From NCBI RefSeq assembly GCF_002944405.1, contig NZ_CP024310.1, forward strand, positions 992,001 through 1,056,000: 64,000 nucleotides of DNA, read 5' to 3'. This DNA comes from Sinorhizobium fredii. Its GTDB lineage: Bacteria > Pseudomonadota > Alphaproteobacteria > Rhizobiales > Rhizobiaceae. The position numbers and the translations under genes were made by a program. Numbering within the stretch: the stretch's first letter is position 1; each line of letters begins with the position of its first letter. This document shows, one piece after another, positions 18,504-28,700 of this stretch. The notes beneath the pieces were generated by a model that made no database searches, was not told where the DNA came from, and saw only the letters and a list, made by a program, of their open reading frames with translations.

Positions 18504-20025
18504 AGTCGGGCTCGATCGTGCGCACGCATTTTTCCCTGTAGGTGTCGAGGTCCAGTTGCTCGATTTCCATGATATTCAGCCCGTAGCCATAGATGCCGTG
18601 CGCATTGCGCTGCGAGGGGCGGAACACACGATCGTCGCGCGCGAAGATCCGCCCGGCGTTCCGGGCGAAGGTGCTGCCGATCACCACCGGATTGCGCCGG
18701 TGCGGAGTGATGCGCGATAGGGCCGGCCCGTCGACTTCGAATATGTGCAACTCGCTGCAGTGATCTTCGAAGGCGTGGTATTCCGACAAGTTGGTGAAGA
18801 GCCACCAGCGATCGGCGTGGCGGGTCAGCACGCTGTCGGCGGCCGACATGCCGTTGAGCGCGGTCGAATGAAGCTCCCATTTCAACGGAAACTCCACGCA
18901 GCGCCAGATCTCGATCCGCTTCGACTGATGCGTTTCCGGCATCATGAAGATATCTTCGCCATCGCGAAAGACGAAGGGATATGAAAGGTGATAGTGGCAA
19001 TCGAGAGCAATGCCGATAGGCTGCAAACGGTCGCCGTCGAGCCGTCCCACGGCGATATGCGCCTTGCGGTCGCCATCGGCATAGGCTTCGTAGAACAGGT
19101 AGCAGGCGCCCTCGTGTTCGAGCAGGAAAGGATCGGCCCTGATGTTGTCGCGGGTGGGAGGAATTTCGACCGAGCCGCACGGCTCGAAGTTGTCGATCCC
19201 GCCGCTTCCGGTGTAAAGCGTCCAGACCGCCGATCCCGATCCCGTCTTCTTCTTGAGCGCCTTGAACGCACGCCCGGCAAGTTGTTTGGTGAGGCCGGCC
19301 ACGTATTTGGCGAGTTCCCCGGTCGTCGGCGGCGCCGCATCGGGTGGTGAGTGTGACGTCGACGGCAGCTCGGCCGAATCCGCCAGGCGCGACAGTTCGC
19401 GCATCAGCAGGGTGGCCGCGCGCTCCTTGACGAAATTGATGTTCCGGAGCGCACTGAACTTGATGTTGAAGGACGAGGCGGCGATGTCGCCCACGCTGGA
19501 GCCAGACCGGACATAGAGGGAGAGATCAACGCAAGGCGCATTGCGGGCAACCTCACGATAGCTGAACCATTCGCAGCCCCTCGCCTTCTGGTCCGAAAAC
19601 GAAAACGCCCATTCGCCGTAGCGCAAGTGCCCGACGGCATCGTCGGGCATTCCGTTCGGAGACATGCGGATGACGAGGTCAAGCCCGAGTTCGGCGATTT
19701 GCGCCTGTACGGCACCCGGCGTCGACTGTGCAAGTGGCACGATGCGCTGCTTGCGCGCCTCGAAATTGCAGGGGCTGTACGGCGCCTGCCTTCCCAGCGT
19801 CTTCTCCTCGAAGCCATAGGCCAACTTCAGGAGTGCCGAGGGAGCGGTCCGGAATCCCCGGGGCCTGTCGATCAAGATCGCGGTCAGGGCATAGCGGCGG
19901 TCCGCTATGATGCGGTCGAAGACCATAAGTTGCCAGTTCTCGAAGTCTACGGCATCCGCGAGGATTCCAATGCGCAGCGGGCGGCTCAGATCGCGCATGG
20001 TCGTGCTCTCCACGTCGGTGATCAA
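18424..20025 (-). CDS. Formyltransferase-like domain fused to GINT1/GH43-like beta-propeller domain
   Basis: The 533-residue product has two parts. Residues about 15-215 look like a formyltransferase-fold domain (LRIGILADAVDFENWQ, then LDLVIRMSPNGMP and LRYGEWAFSFSD). Residues about 260-530 look like a five-bladed propeller related to glycosyl hydrolase 43/32 folds and the glucosamine inositolphosphorylceramide transferase N-terminal family (ADPFLLEHEGACYLFYEAY, SYPFVFRDGEDIFMMPETH, DSVLTRHADRWWLFTN). Where relatives, from memory, have a histidine pair and RGG before the acceptor loop, this protein has WAFSFSDQKARG, so formyl transfer may be lost. Its start overlaps the terminal synthetase gene by 4 bp (ATGA), implying a role in modifying or attaching the product. 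Function unknown. Confidence 0.62.
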   Translation of the reverse strand: MITDVESTTMRDLSRPLRIGILADAVDFENWQLMVFDRIIADRRYALTAILIDRPRGFRTAPSALLKLAYGFEEKTLGRQAPYSPCNFEARKQRIVPLAQSTPGAVQAQIAELGLDLVIRMSPNGMPDDAVGHLRYGEWAFSFSDQKARGCEWFSYREVARNAPCVDLSLYVRSGSSVGDIAASSFNIKFSALRNINFVKERAATLLMRELSRLADSAELPSTSHSPPDAAPPTTGELAKYVAGLTKQLAGRAFKALKKKTGSGSAVWTLYTGSGGIDNFEPCGSVEIPPTRDNIRADPFLLEHEGACYLFYEAYADGDRKAHIAVGRLDGDRLQPIGIALDCHYHLSYPFVFRDGEDIFMMPETHQSKRIEIWRCVEFPLKWELHSTALNGMSAADSVLTRHADRWWLFTNLSEYHAFEDHCSELHIFEVDGPALSRITPHRRNPVVIGSTFARNAGRIFARDDRVFRPSQRNAHGIYGYGLNIMEIEQLDLDTYREKCVRTIEPDFKPGLVGCHHFDSAGDRYVLDARLMS

Positions 20026-22799
20026 TTGGTGCTACGGCCGCCGAAGCGATGTGTGGCAATGGCGGCAAGTGCCTTGATACTGTTGCTGTTGAGACTGTCT
20101 TCATGCCACCCCTCGAGGTCGAAGACCTCCGTGTCGGGGGCAACGGCCTCGCCCCAGCCGAACAGGAGCTTGCGCGCCCGCGGATGGTTCGCCTCGCTGC
20201 GGAAAAGCAGAACCGGATTGCCGTCGGCGTGCGCAGGACGATAGCTGCGAGCCGCGTCGACGAGCAGGTCGGTCACCCTTGCATTGATCTCTTCCTCGTC
20301 CGAGTAGGCGCCTGCCTGCAAACCGATGCGTTTCATCAGGCCGAGGCTGAAATTGAACTCCCGGAGGAAGTCGACCAGGCGGATGCGCCCGGCCAACAGC
20401 TTGCGGGTGAAATAGCCGAGCCGCTTCAGGCGCCGCTCGCCATTCCAGCGCAGCCGGCGCAGCTTCGGCTGGGAGCGCACGAAGCCGGGGGCCCAGGCGT
20501 CTATGACCGCAGTGAAGCGCAAGTCCGCTCCGCGCTCGCGAAGCTGCCGGCCCACCTCCATGGCCAGCACGCCGTTGACGCAGAGCCCCATGATGGCGAT
20601 CGGCCCCTTGAGAATGTCGGCGCCCATCCTCTCGACGACGCGCCGTGCAATGTCTTCGAACGACATTGACGCAAGTCTTCCGTCGAGATCCGCGCTGAAC
20701 ATGTTGGCGTTGTAGACGGACACAGTGCTGTCGAGCTCGTTGGCGAGCCGATAGTAGAGAAACGGGTGGTTCAGAGTGTAGAGCGAGCACGGGCCCGTGC
20801 CCTCTCGGCAGACGCTGACGGACCAGGGATTGTCGTCTTTCGCTGCCGCATCCCCGTCGGCAACGCCGAAGATCGCACCGGCGAAACCGCTAAAGGTCGG
20901 TTGCTTGAACAGCAGCTCCAGATCCGCTTTCCCGCCGAGCTTGGAGCGGACCGCGGACAACATTCGCAAGGCGAGCAGAGAGTGGCCGCCGAGCGAAAAG
21001 AAATTGTCGCCGGGCGCGATTTCTCGGACATCGAGCACATCGGACCAGATGGCTGCGAGCGCCTTCGTCCTTTCGTCAATCGGCATGCTGGTCTTGCCCG
21101 CGGCAGGTGTGACCTGCACCGCCGGCGCGGTTTTGACGGGGACAGTCAGCGCATCGCGATCAACCGTGCCATCGAATTTGCGCGGCAGGTTCAGGAGCAC
21201 ACTGACGCCTTGCGGCATCGCCGGGGTCGCCAGCTGCGACCGGAGATAGGTCATGAGCGTCTCGGGCAGTCGGTCGAGCGGCTCGATCATATTGGGGACA
21301 GGCGTCACGAAGCCGTAGCTGCCCATGCCGCCATCGGTAGGTACCACCGCCGCTGCAGCAACCGAGGGGTGGCTGGAAAGGACTTGCTCCGCGACCGGGA
21401 CAGACCGAAGAATTTCCGGCTGTTGGAATATCTCCCGTTCGGGCACGATCAACGAGGACAGCAACGCGGACGGCCGTTCCAGCACGATCTCGTAGATCTG
21501 TTGCCAAAGATCGAGCAAGCCCTCGATGGTGCGCCGCTCGAACAGGTCGGCATTGTACTCGATCGACATGCGCCAGCCGCTCGGGCGGCCAATCATCATG
21601 AAGCTGAGGTCGTAGATTACACCCGGCGATTGCGACGGCGCACTGATAAGTTCGAGGCCGCCATATCGCTGGTCCTCGAGAAACGCCTTCTGGAGATTGA
21701 AGTTGACGGAGATCAGTGGATTGCGCGAAGGATCGCGCATCGGGTTGACCATCTCGACAAGCTTGTTGAACGGCATCCGGTGATGATTGAGCGCTGCCGT
21801 GACGATCTCGCTTGCCGAGCGCAGGTGGTCGGCAAAAGTCATGTCACTGGGGAAGTCGAACCGCAACACGATGTTGTTAATGAAAACGCCGATCAGATTC
21901 TCCAGATCGGTGTCGTCGCGCCCGGCCACCTGGGACCCGAAGAGGACCTTGTCGGCAGCGGCGTAGCGATGGAGCAGCGCGCTCACCACGGCAGCGCCGA
22001 AACTGTAGAGGGAAACGCGATGCTGCCGGGAGGCGGCATCGATGCGCTCGCCGAACTCGACGGGTTTGGCAACCGACAGGATGGAGCCGCGTGTCGTCTT
22101 GACAGGTCCCCTCGGATGGTCCGGGACGACCTCGAAATAGGGAGCGCCTTCGAGACGCTCACGCCAGAACGCCTTCTCCGCCTCGAACCCATAGCTTTCC
22201 AGATACTCGCTCTGCCAGAGCGAGAAGTCGCCATACTGCAAAGGCAGTTCCGGGAGGGCAGGCGAACGCCCGGCCTCGATCGCCGCCGAAATTTCGCCGA
22301 CCTCCCGCCCAAGCACGCGGATCGACCAGCCGTCGAAACAACTCTGGTGGGCGGTGATCAGCAGGAAGCCGCGGTCGTTCTCCACCATCAGCAGCGAGAC
22401 GCGGAAAAGGCAGGGCTGGCTGAGGTCGAACGGCGCGCGCGCCGTCTCCTCGCCGATCGAAAGGATGCGGGCCTCGCGCTGGTCGGCCGGCACGTTCCTG
22501 AGATCGATCACCGACATGCGGAAGTCGACCTGGTCGACGACCTGTTGGCATGGACGGCCGCCAACTTCGACGAAACGGGTGCGCAGGATCTCGTGACGCT
22601 GGATGACGGTGCGGAACGCCGCCTCGATCGCCGACGAGCGGATCGCGCCGCGCACCTCCCAACGCACTGCGACGTTGAGCGCGGGATTTCCGGGTTTCAT
22701 CTGGTCGAGAATCCAGCAGCGCAGTTGCGTCTGCGAGCAGGGAAATTCGGCGACGACCGTCGGTGCGGTTGTCGGAACTGCCTGGTTCGTTTCCTTCAT
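20022..22799 (-). CDS. Terminal NRPS protein: C - eroded A - T - TE
   Basis: A 925-residue final synthetase. The C domain spans about 20-450; its active-site motif reads AHQSCFDGWS, so the second histidine of HHxxxDG is Gln152. Residues about 460-565 match only the small C-terminal subdomain of an adenylation domain, ending LPRKFDGTVDRDAL, where the catalytic lysine of NGKxDR is replaced by Thr; the ~400-residue A core is missing. A carrier domain (LGGHSLLAL) follows at about 585-650. The C-terminal thioesterase has nucleophile motif GLCVNG with Cys740 in place of Ser, VIDAW for the Asp and EGWHEDS for the His. Start and stop overlap neighbours by 4 bp (ATGA). It probably releases the chain, but how or whether this carrier is loaded is unclear. 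Confidence 0.88.
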   Translation of the reverse strand: MKETNQAVPTTAPTVVAEFPCSQTQLRCWILDQMKPGNPALNVAVRWEVRGAIRSSAIEAAFRTVIQRHEILRTRFVEVGGRPCQQVVDQVDFRMSVIDLRNVPADQREARILSIGEETARAPFDLSQPCLFRVSLLMVENDRGFLLITAHQSCFDGWSIRVLGREVGEISAAIEAGRSPALPELPLQYGDFSLWQSEYLESYGFEAEKAFWRERLEGAPYFEVVPDHPRGPVKTTRGSILSVAKPVEFGERIDAASRQHRVSLYSFGAAVVSALLHRYAAADKVLFGSQVAGRDDTDLENLIGVFINNIVLRFDFPSDMTFADHLRSASEIVTAALNHHRMPFNKLVEMVNPMRDPSRNPLISVNFNLQKAFLEDQRYGGLELISAPSQSPGVIYDLSFMMIGRPSGWRMSIEYNADLFERRTIEGLLDLWQQIYEIVLERPSALLSSLIVPEREIFQQPEILRSVPVAEQVLSSHPSVAAAAVVPTDGGMGSYGFVTPVPNMIEPLDRLPETLMTYLRSQLATPAMPQGVSVLLNLPRKFDGTVDRDALTVPVKTAPAVQVTPAAGKTSMPIDERTKALAAIWSDVLDVREIAPGDNFFSLGGHSLLALRMLSAVRSKLGGKADLELLFKQPTFSGFAGAIFGVADGDAAAKDDNPWSVSVCREGTGPCSLYTLNHPFLYYRLANELDSTVSVYNANMFSADLDGRLASMSFEDIARRVVERMGADILKGPIAIMGLCVNGVLAMEVGRQLRERGADLRFTAVIDAWAPGFVRSQPKLRRLRWNGERRLKRLGYFTRKLLAGRIRLVDFLREFNFSLGLMKRIGLQAGAYSDEEEINARVTDLLVDAARSYRPAHADGNPVLLFRSEANHPRARKLLFGWGEAVAPDTEVFDLEGWHEDSLNSNSIKALAAIATHRFGGRSTN

Positions 22800-25700
22800 G
22801 CCCGTGTCACCTGTTCGATGCGGCGGCGCGCGCCATTGCGGAAATCCCTCAGCGAGGGAACAGAGGGATGGGGAAGCGTCCCATCCGTCTCATTGCGAGC
22901 CTCGGCGAAGGCCGCGAGTTCGGCCACCGAGGGATGCATCATCAGATGCTTCGCCTCGAGTTCGAGGCCGCTGTCCAGCATACGTGCCGCGATGCGGAAG
23001 ATGACGAGCGAGTCGGCGCCCAGCGCGTAGAGATTGTCCTCCACGCCGATATCGTCGGAATTCAGCACCTCGCGCCAGATGGTGCAGAGTCGCTCCTCCA
23101 TCGGCGTGCGGGGCGGCACCCGGATCACGGTCGCCGCGCGCTGCGGCAAGCCCCGTTGTTCGAGGGCCTTCCGATCCAGCTTGCCGTTGGCCGTCTGCGG
23201 GAGCGTCTCCTCGAATGCCCAGAAGGTCGGAACCATGTGGGCAGGAAGGTTAGCTTCCGCGTGGGCAGAGAGTTGCGCGTTGCTGGGGCGGCTGCCGCCT
23301 TCCTCGACCACCAGGTAGCAGACGAGGTGCTTTTCGCCCCGACCGTTATGCGCCGCGACGACGGCGCATTGGCGAATGCCGGGTGCGCGTGCCATGACGG
23401 CTTCGATGTCGCCGAGTTCGATACGGAAGCCACGCAGTTTGATCTGTTGGTCGCGGCGGCCGAGCAATTGCAGGGAGCCATCGACAAGCCGTCTGCCGAC
23501 GTCACCCGTCCGATAGAAGCGCTGTGGCGTGCCGGTGCCGATGTCGATCTCGACGAAGGCTTTTTCGGTGAGGTCGGGACGATCGAAGTAGCCGTTCGCC
23601 AATCCCTCGCCGCCGATGTGGAGCTCACCGGTAACACCGATCGCCGCAATACTGCCGGTCCGGTCAAGAATATGAAGCTGCGTATTGGCAATCGGGTGAC
23701 CGATCGTGATCGGCCCGTCGGCTGCATCAATCTTCCCGACGGAGGACCAGATCGTCGTTTCCGTCGGTCCGTACATGTTCCAGAGTTCGCCGCCGGTGGC
23801 GAGCAAGGTTTCGGCCAGCGCCTTCGGCAACGGTTCGCCGCCACAGAGCATCTTGAGCCCGGGGCGCTTGAGGCCCGCTTCCACGAGCATCTGCCACAGC
23901 GTCGGCGTCGCCTGCAGCACGGTGGCATTGCACTGCTCGACGAGGCGCACGAGCGCAAAGCCGTCCCGTACCGCCTGGCGGCCCGCCAGTACGACGCGTC
24001 CCCCCGTGATCAGCGGCAGATACAGCTCCAGGCCTGCGATATCGAAGGAGATCGTGGTGACGGCGACGATGGTGTCGCGATCGGTCAGACCCGGTTCCTT
24101 CGCCATAGACACCAGGAAGTTGACGAGCGCCCTGTGCGACACTTCCACGCCTTTGGGTGCCCCTGTAGAACCCGACGTGAAGATGACGTAGGCGGCCGAT
24201 GTTGTGTCGGTGGGCAGCTTTGGTGCACTTCGGACGGCCGCGATGGCGTCGGCGTCCCTGTCCAGTCGAATGGCCTGGAGCTGCGATCCTGCAAGCCCCG
24301 CGGATTTTTCGCTATCGCAGATGACGGCCGCCACGCGTGCGATCTCTAGCGTCTGGGCGAGTCGGTTTTCCGGGTGCGCTGGATCGAGCGGCACGTAAGC
24401 ATGCCCGGATTTCATGATGGCGATCAACGCAACGACCATGTCGAGCGAGCGCTCGACCAGCACCGCAATCCTCAGCCCAGGATCGGGCACCACCTCCTGG
24501 ATATAGGTGGCGAGTTGGTCGGAACGGCGATCGAGTTCCGCGTAGGTTAGCACTTGCCCGTCGTGCTCGACGGCCGCTGCATCGGGCTGGGCCTTAACCT
24601 TTTCCGCAAAAAGCGAGAACACGAAGGCGTCGCGATCATAGTCCGCCGCGCTGTCGTTGAGCGTGTGGACCAGCCAGTTCTTCTCGCTTGCGCGCATCAG
24701 CGGAAGCTGGCCGATCGGCCTGGTTATGTCCTCGGCAAGCGCACCGGCGAGGGTTACAAGATGGCCGATCCAGCGTTCGACCGTGCCTCTATCGAAGACC
24801 TCGGCATTATAATCGACGTCGATGCGCACGCCCTGCGGGCCCTCGGTCAGGTTGAAGAACATGTCGAAGTTGGAGAAAGCCTTGCCGTTCGAGGCGATCC
24901 GCGTCTCGAGGCCTCCGAAGTCCAGATTTTCCGGCACTCTCTCCAGGTTGAATTGAATCTCGGTCAACGGCAGGCGGTGCATGTCGCGCTTGATGCCGAG
25001 CTTCCGCACCAGGGTGCCATAGGTGTAGTCCTGATGCTCGAAGGCATTGATCACGAGTTGCTGCGTGGCTTTCAGATGTGCGTCGAACCGCATGCTTGCA
25101 TCCACCTGCTGGCGCAGTGGCAGCAGGTTGACGCAATGGCCGACGAGCGTCTGGCCGTCGAGCAGGCTCTGGCCGGCCGAGGGTACGGCGACGACGATGT
25201 CGTCCTGCCCGGAAAGACGGGAGATCACCATCTGAAGCGCTGCAAGCAGTGTGGAGAACAACGTCGCACCAGCCTTGGCACCGGCTTTCTTCAGAGCCTT
25301 GTAGTCATCGGCTTCAATCTGCCCGTGCACGGTCCCGCCGGCAAAATTCCGGCGCTCCGGGCGGGGGTGGTCGAGCGGCAGGTCCGGCAGGTCCGGGACC
25401 TCCGCGAATTGATCGAGCCAGAAGCGCTCGGTCGCGTTTGACATTTCCGCCTTTGGCGCAAGATCCGTGGCATAGGTCGCGAAGGACAGGGCCGCGGGCA
25501 GGTCTGGCGTCGCGCCATCGACCAGGGTGGAATAGGCCTTCGCCAGTTCCTCGACGAGAACATTGACGGACCAGCCGTCGCACACGATGTGGTGGGCGGT
25601 GAACACCAGCCGGTGGCTCTGGGGTTCCATGTGCAGGATGCATGCCCGGGCGAGCGGGCCTTCTGCCAGATCGAAGGGCGTGTGCGCATCGTCTTCAAGA

Positions 25701-28700
25701 AACCGGGCGAACAGCGCTTCACGATCGGCATCCCCGACGAGATCGACGTGACCGATATCGAGATCGAAGTCGGGAATGAACTCGAAATGATCTCCCGCTC
25801 TGCCGAACCGGATCTGCAGGGCGTCGTGCCGCGCGATGACGGTCTTGAGGGCCTGGCGAAGCTTCTCTTCGTCAAGCTGCCCGTCGATCGTCATCGTGAA
25901 GGATTCGTTGAACGCGCATGACGCACCGTCCCCGGCTTGCGCCGCCAGCCAGATCTCCTTCTGCGCCTCCGTCAAAGGAGCCGCCGAAGGACGGGCCGCC
26001 CGCGGGGTCGACGTCTGCGGTGGGGAGGCAAACTCCGCAGGCGGCGTACCGAGAATGCCGACCGCCTGAAATGCATCAAGGCTTTCACGGAACGCGGCAG
26101 CGATCGCCTGGAAATCCGCTTCGCTATGGGCCGTCGTGAGGAAGCAGGGGTAGCCGTCCTGGATGTGGATGCCGAGCATGCGCATCTTCGCATAGAGCAG
26201 CGTGCCCAACGGATCGTCCCTGCCGAAATCGGTGACGAACCAACTCTTGTAGCTTTGGACGACATTGGGAATGCCGCGCCGCGCGAGATCGGCGTTGACC
26301 TCAGCCACCAGCGCCTCAGTGCGTTCGGCCACCCGTCCATACAGAGCGGCGCCGTCGCCCTTAATATGCTGCAGCACGGCACGGGCCGCAGCGAGAACCA
26401 CCGGATGGCGAACGAACGTGCCCGCGCAGAAGGTCGGCGCGGTCATCGGCACGGAATCGTCGCCATAGCTCCAGTGGCCGCCGTCGAGCGCATCCATGAA
26501 CCGGCTGTCGCCGACCAGCAGGCCGATCGGCATGCCGCCGCCGACGACCTTGCCGTAGGTCGCCATGTCGCCCTTGATTCCCCAGATCGCCTGCATGCCG
26601 CCCGGATCGACCCGGAAACCGGTGACGACCTCGTCGAAGACGAGCGCGAATTCGGACGCCGTTGCGATCTCGCGCAAAGACCGCACGAACGCCTGCGGAC
26701 GCAGCTCCGGATGCCGGCTCTGCACGGGTTCGATGATGACCGCGGCAATCTCTCCGGCATTGGCGCGGATCCAGTCGAGACTCTCGGCGTCGCCGTAGCG
26801 AAGCACGGTCATGTTGGTGACGGAGGCCGCCGGAATCCCCGCCGCGACCGGCAGCGCGACCGGTGTGCCTCCACGGTTCCTTCCCTTCACCAGAACCTCG
26901 TCGAACTGGCCGTGATAATCGTTGCCGAAGACGACGATCCTGTCTCGGCCGGTCACTGTGCGGGCGACGCGCATCGCGGCCATCACCGCTTCCGATCCGG
27001 TGTTGCAGAAGGTCACGCGCTCATGTCCGGTCATCGCCGCAACCAGCTCGGCGACTTCGCCGGCAAGCGGCGTCTGCGGACCGATGGCGAAGCCCGCATC
27101 CACCTGGGACTTTATCGCCTCGGTCACGAAATCGGGCGCATGGCCGAAGGCGGTCTGCCCCATGCCGTTGACCAGGTCGATGTATTCGTTGCCGTCGATG
27201 TCCCAGATACGGGAGCCCTTCGACCGATCGGACACGACCGGGAAGACGATCTCTTTCCAGTCCTGCCGAAAGCCGGCGGCCGTGCGCGGATCGGCAAGCC
27301 ACCGCCTGTTGCGGTCCGTGAAGCTCTTGGATTTCGGATTGCGCGCCTCGTAGGCAGTGATCAGCTCGGCTACGAAGGCGTGCTTCTCGGGTGTCATCTC
27401 GGAAGCCGCGTTCTTGGCGCCGGGGCTGTAGAGCTTGATCCGCTGCGCGCCGACATCGCCATCGCCCACGGCCCGTGCCGCTTCCGCCGTCACCGGCATA
27501 GGCATGGGCTGTACCGTCGTCGCAACGGGCGCTGCCGCGGACAGCGCGCGCTCCGCGGTACCCGCCTGCAAGACCTGGAGCTGCTGCGAGAGAATCGACT
27601 GCACCATCAGAAGTTGAGACTGCAAGATCCCTTCAAGACCGCTGGCGCTCGCGGGCGGCGCGCTCGCCGTCGGTGCGCTGAAGGCGGCGGTTGGAGCGGG
27701 CGCCGATGGCGCCGGCGGCACGGCGACCCGAGCCGCACTGGCGGGTTCCGCGGCCACCGCTTCGGCCGAGTTTGCCGGTTCCGGCGGCAGTTGCTGGTCA
27801 AGGTGGCGCGCCAGATCCCGGACGGTCGGGATATTGCTCAGCAATTCGCGGAAGGAGAGCTTGATCTTGTAATCCTTTTCGATCCGCTGCGCGAACTGTC
27901 CGATGAACAGGGAATCGAAACCCAGCTCCAGGAAGGTCGCCGTCGAGTCCCCTGCCCCGAGTGCCTCGCCGGACATATCGGCCAAGACGTTCAACAACGA
28001 GGCCTCAAGCTTGGGAGCGCGGCTGGCCACGGGTATTGGTTTGACGACTTCCATGGTGGGACTTCCCTCGATCGATGGGGCTGACGCAATGGATGCAGGT
28101 CTCTCGGCAGTCAGTGCCGGTGCCGCCGAGGCGTGGTCGCCGGCGCGCCGGACCGATTGCGGCGCATCGATCCAGTGCCGCTGACGCTGGAATGGATAGG
28201 TCGGCAGGAGCAGCTTTGACGGCTGCGGCCCGGGTTTCTCCGGCCAGTCGAGATCGCAACCCGCCGTCCAGAGCTTGCCATGCGCCTCTGCAAGCGTCTC
28301 GCTCGCGGCATGGGCGCGATCGTGTTCCGGCAGCGACTGAACGATAGCATGGGTGGCATCACGGCTCAGTGTCTGAGCGGCAAAGACCGAGAGCGTGCGC
28401 CCTGGGCCGACCTCGAGCAGCACCGGCTTCTGCTCCCGGCTGAGAGTTTCGAGCCCCTGCGAAAATCGCACCGCCGCCCGGCAATGACGCGCCCAGTAGT
28501 CCGGCGACATGCCCTGCTCGACCGTTTGCCAGCTGCCGCTGACACAGGAGACATACGGCAGGTTCGCCGTTCCGTAGGTGACCCTGGCGGTTTCCTCGCG
28601 CAGCGCGTCGGTCACTCCGTCCATCATCGCGGAATGGAAGGCGTGCGAGGTATGCAACCGGCTGAAGGCGATCCCGGATGCTTCGAGGGCCGCACAGGTC

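Noticed and set aside
20766..23030. Long plus-strand open frame opposite the synthetase genes
   Set aside because: High-GC shadow of the NRPS; Arg/His/Asp-rich translation with no domain motifs.
25937..28084. 715-codon plus-strand open frame
   Set aside because: Antisense to the AMT/C region of the hybrid synthetase, with composition typical of a GC-driven shadow frame.
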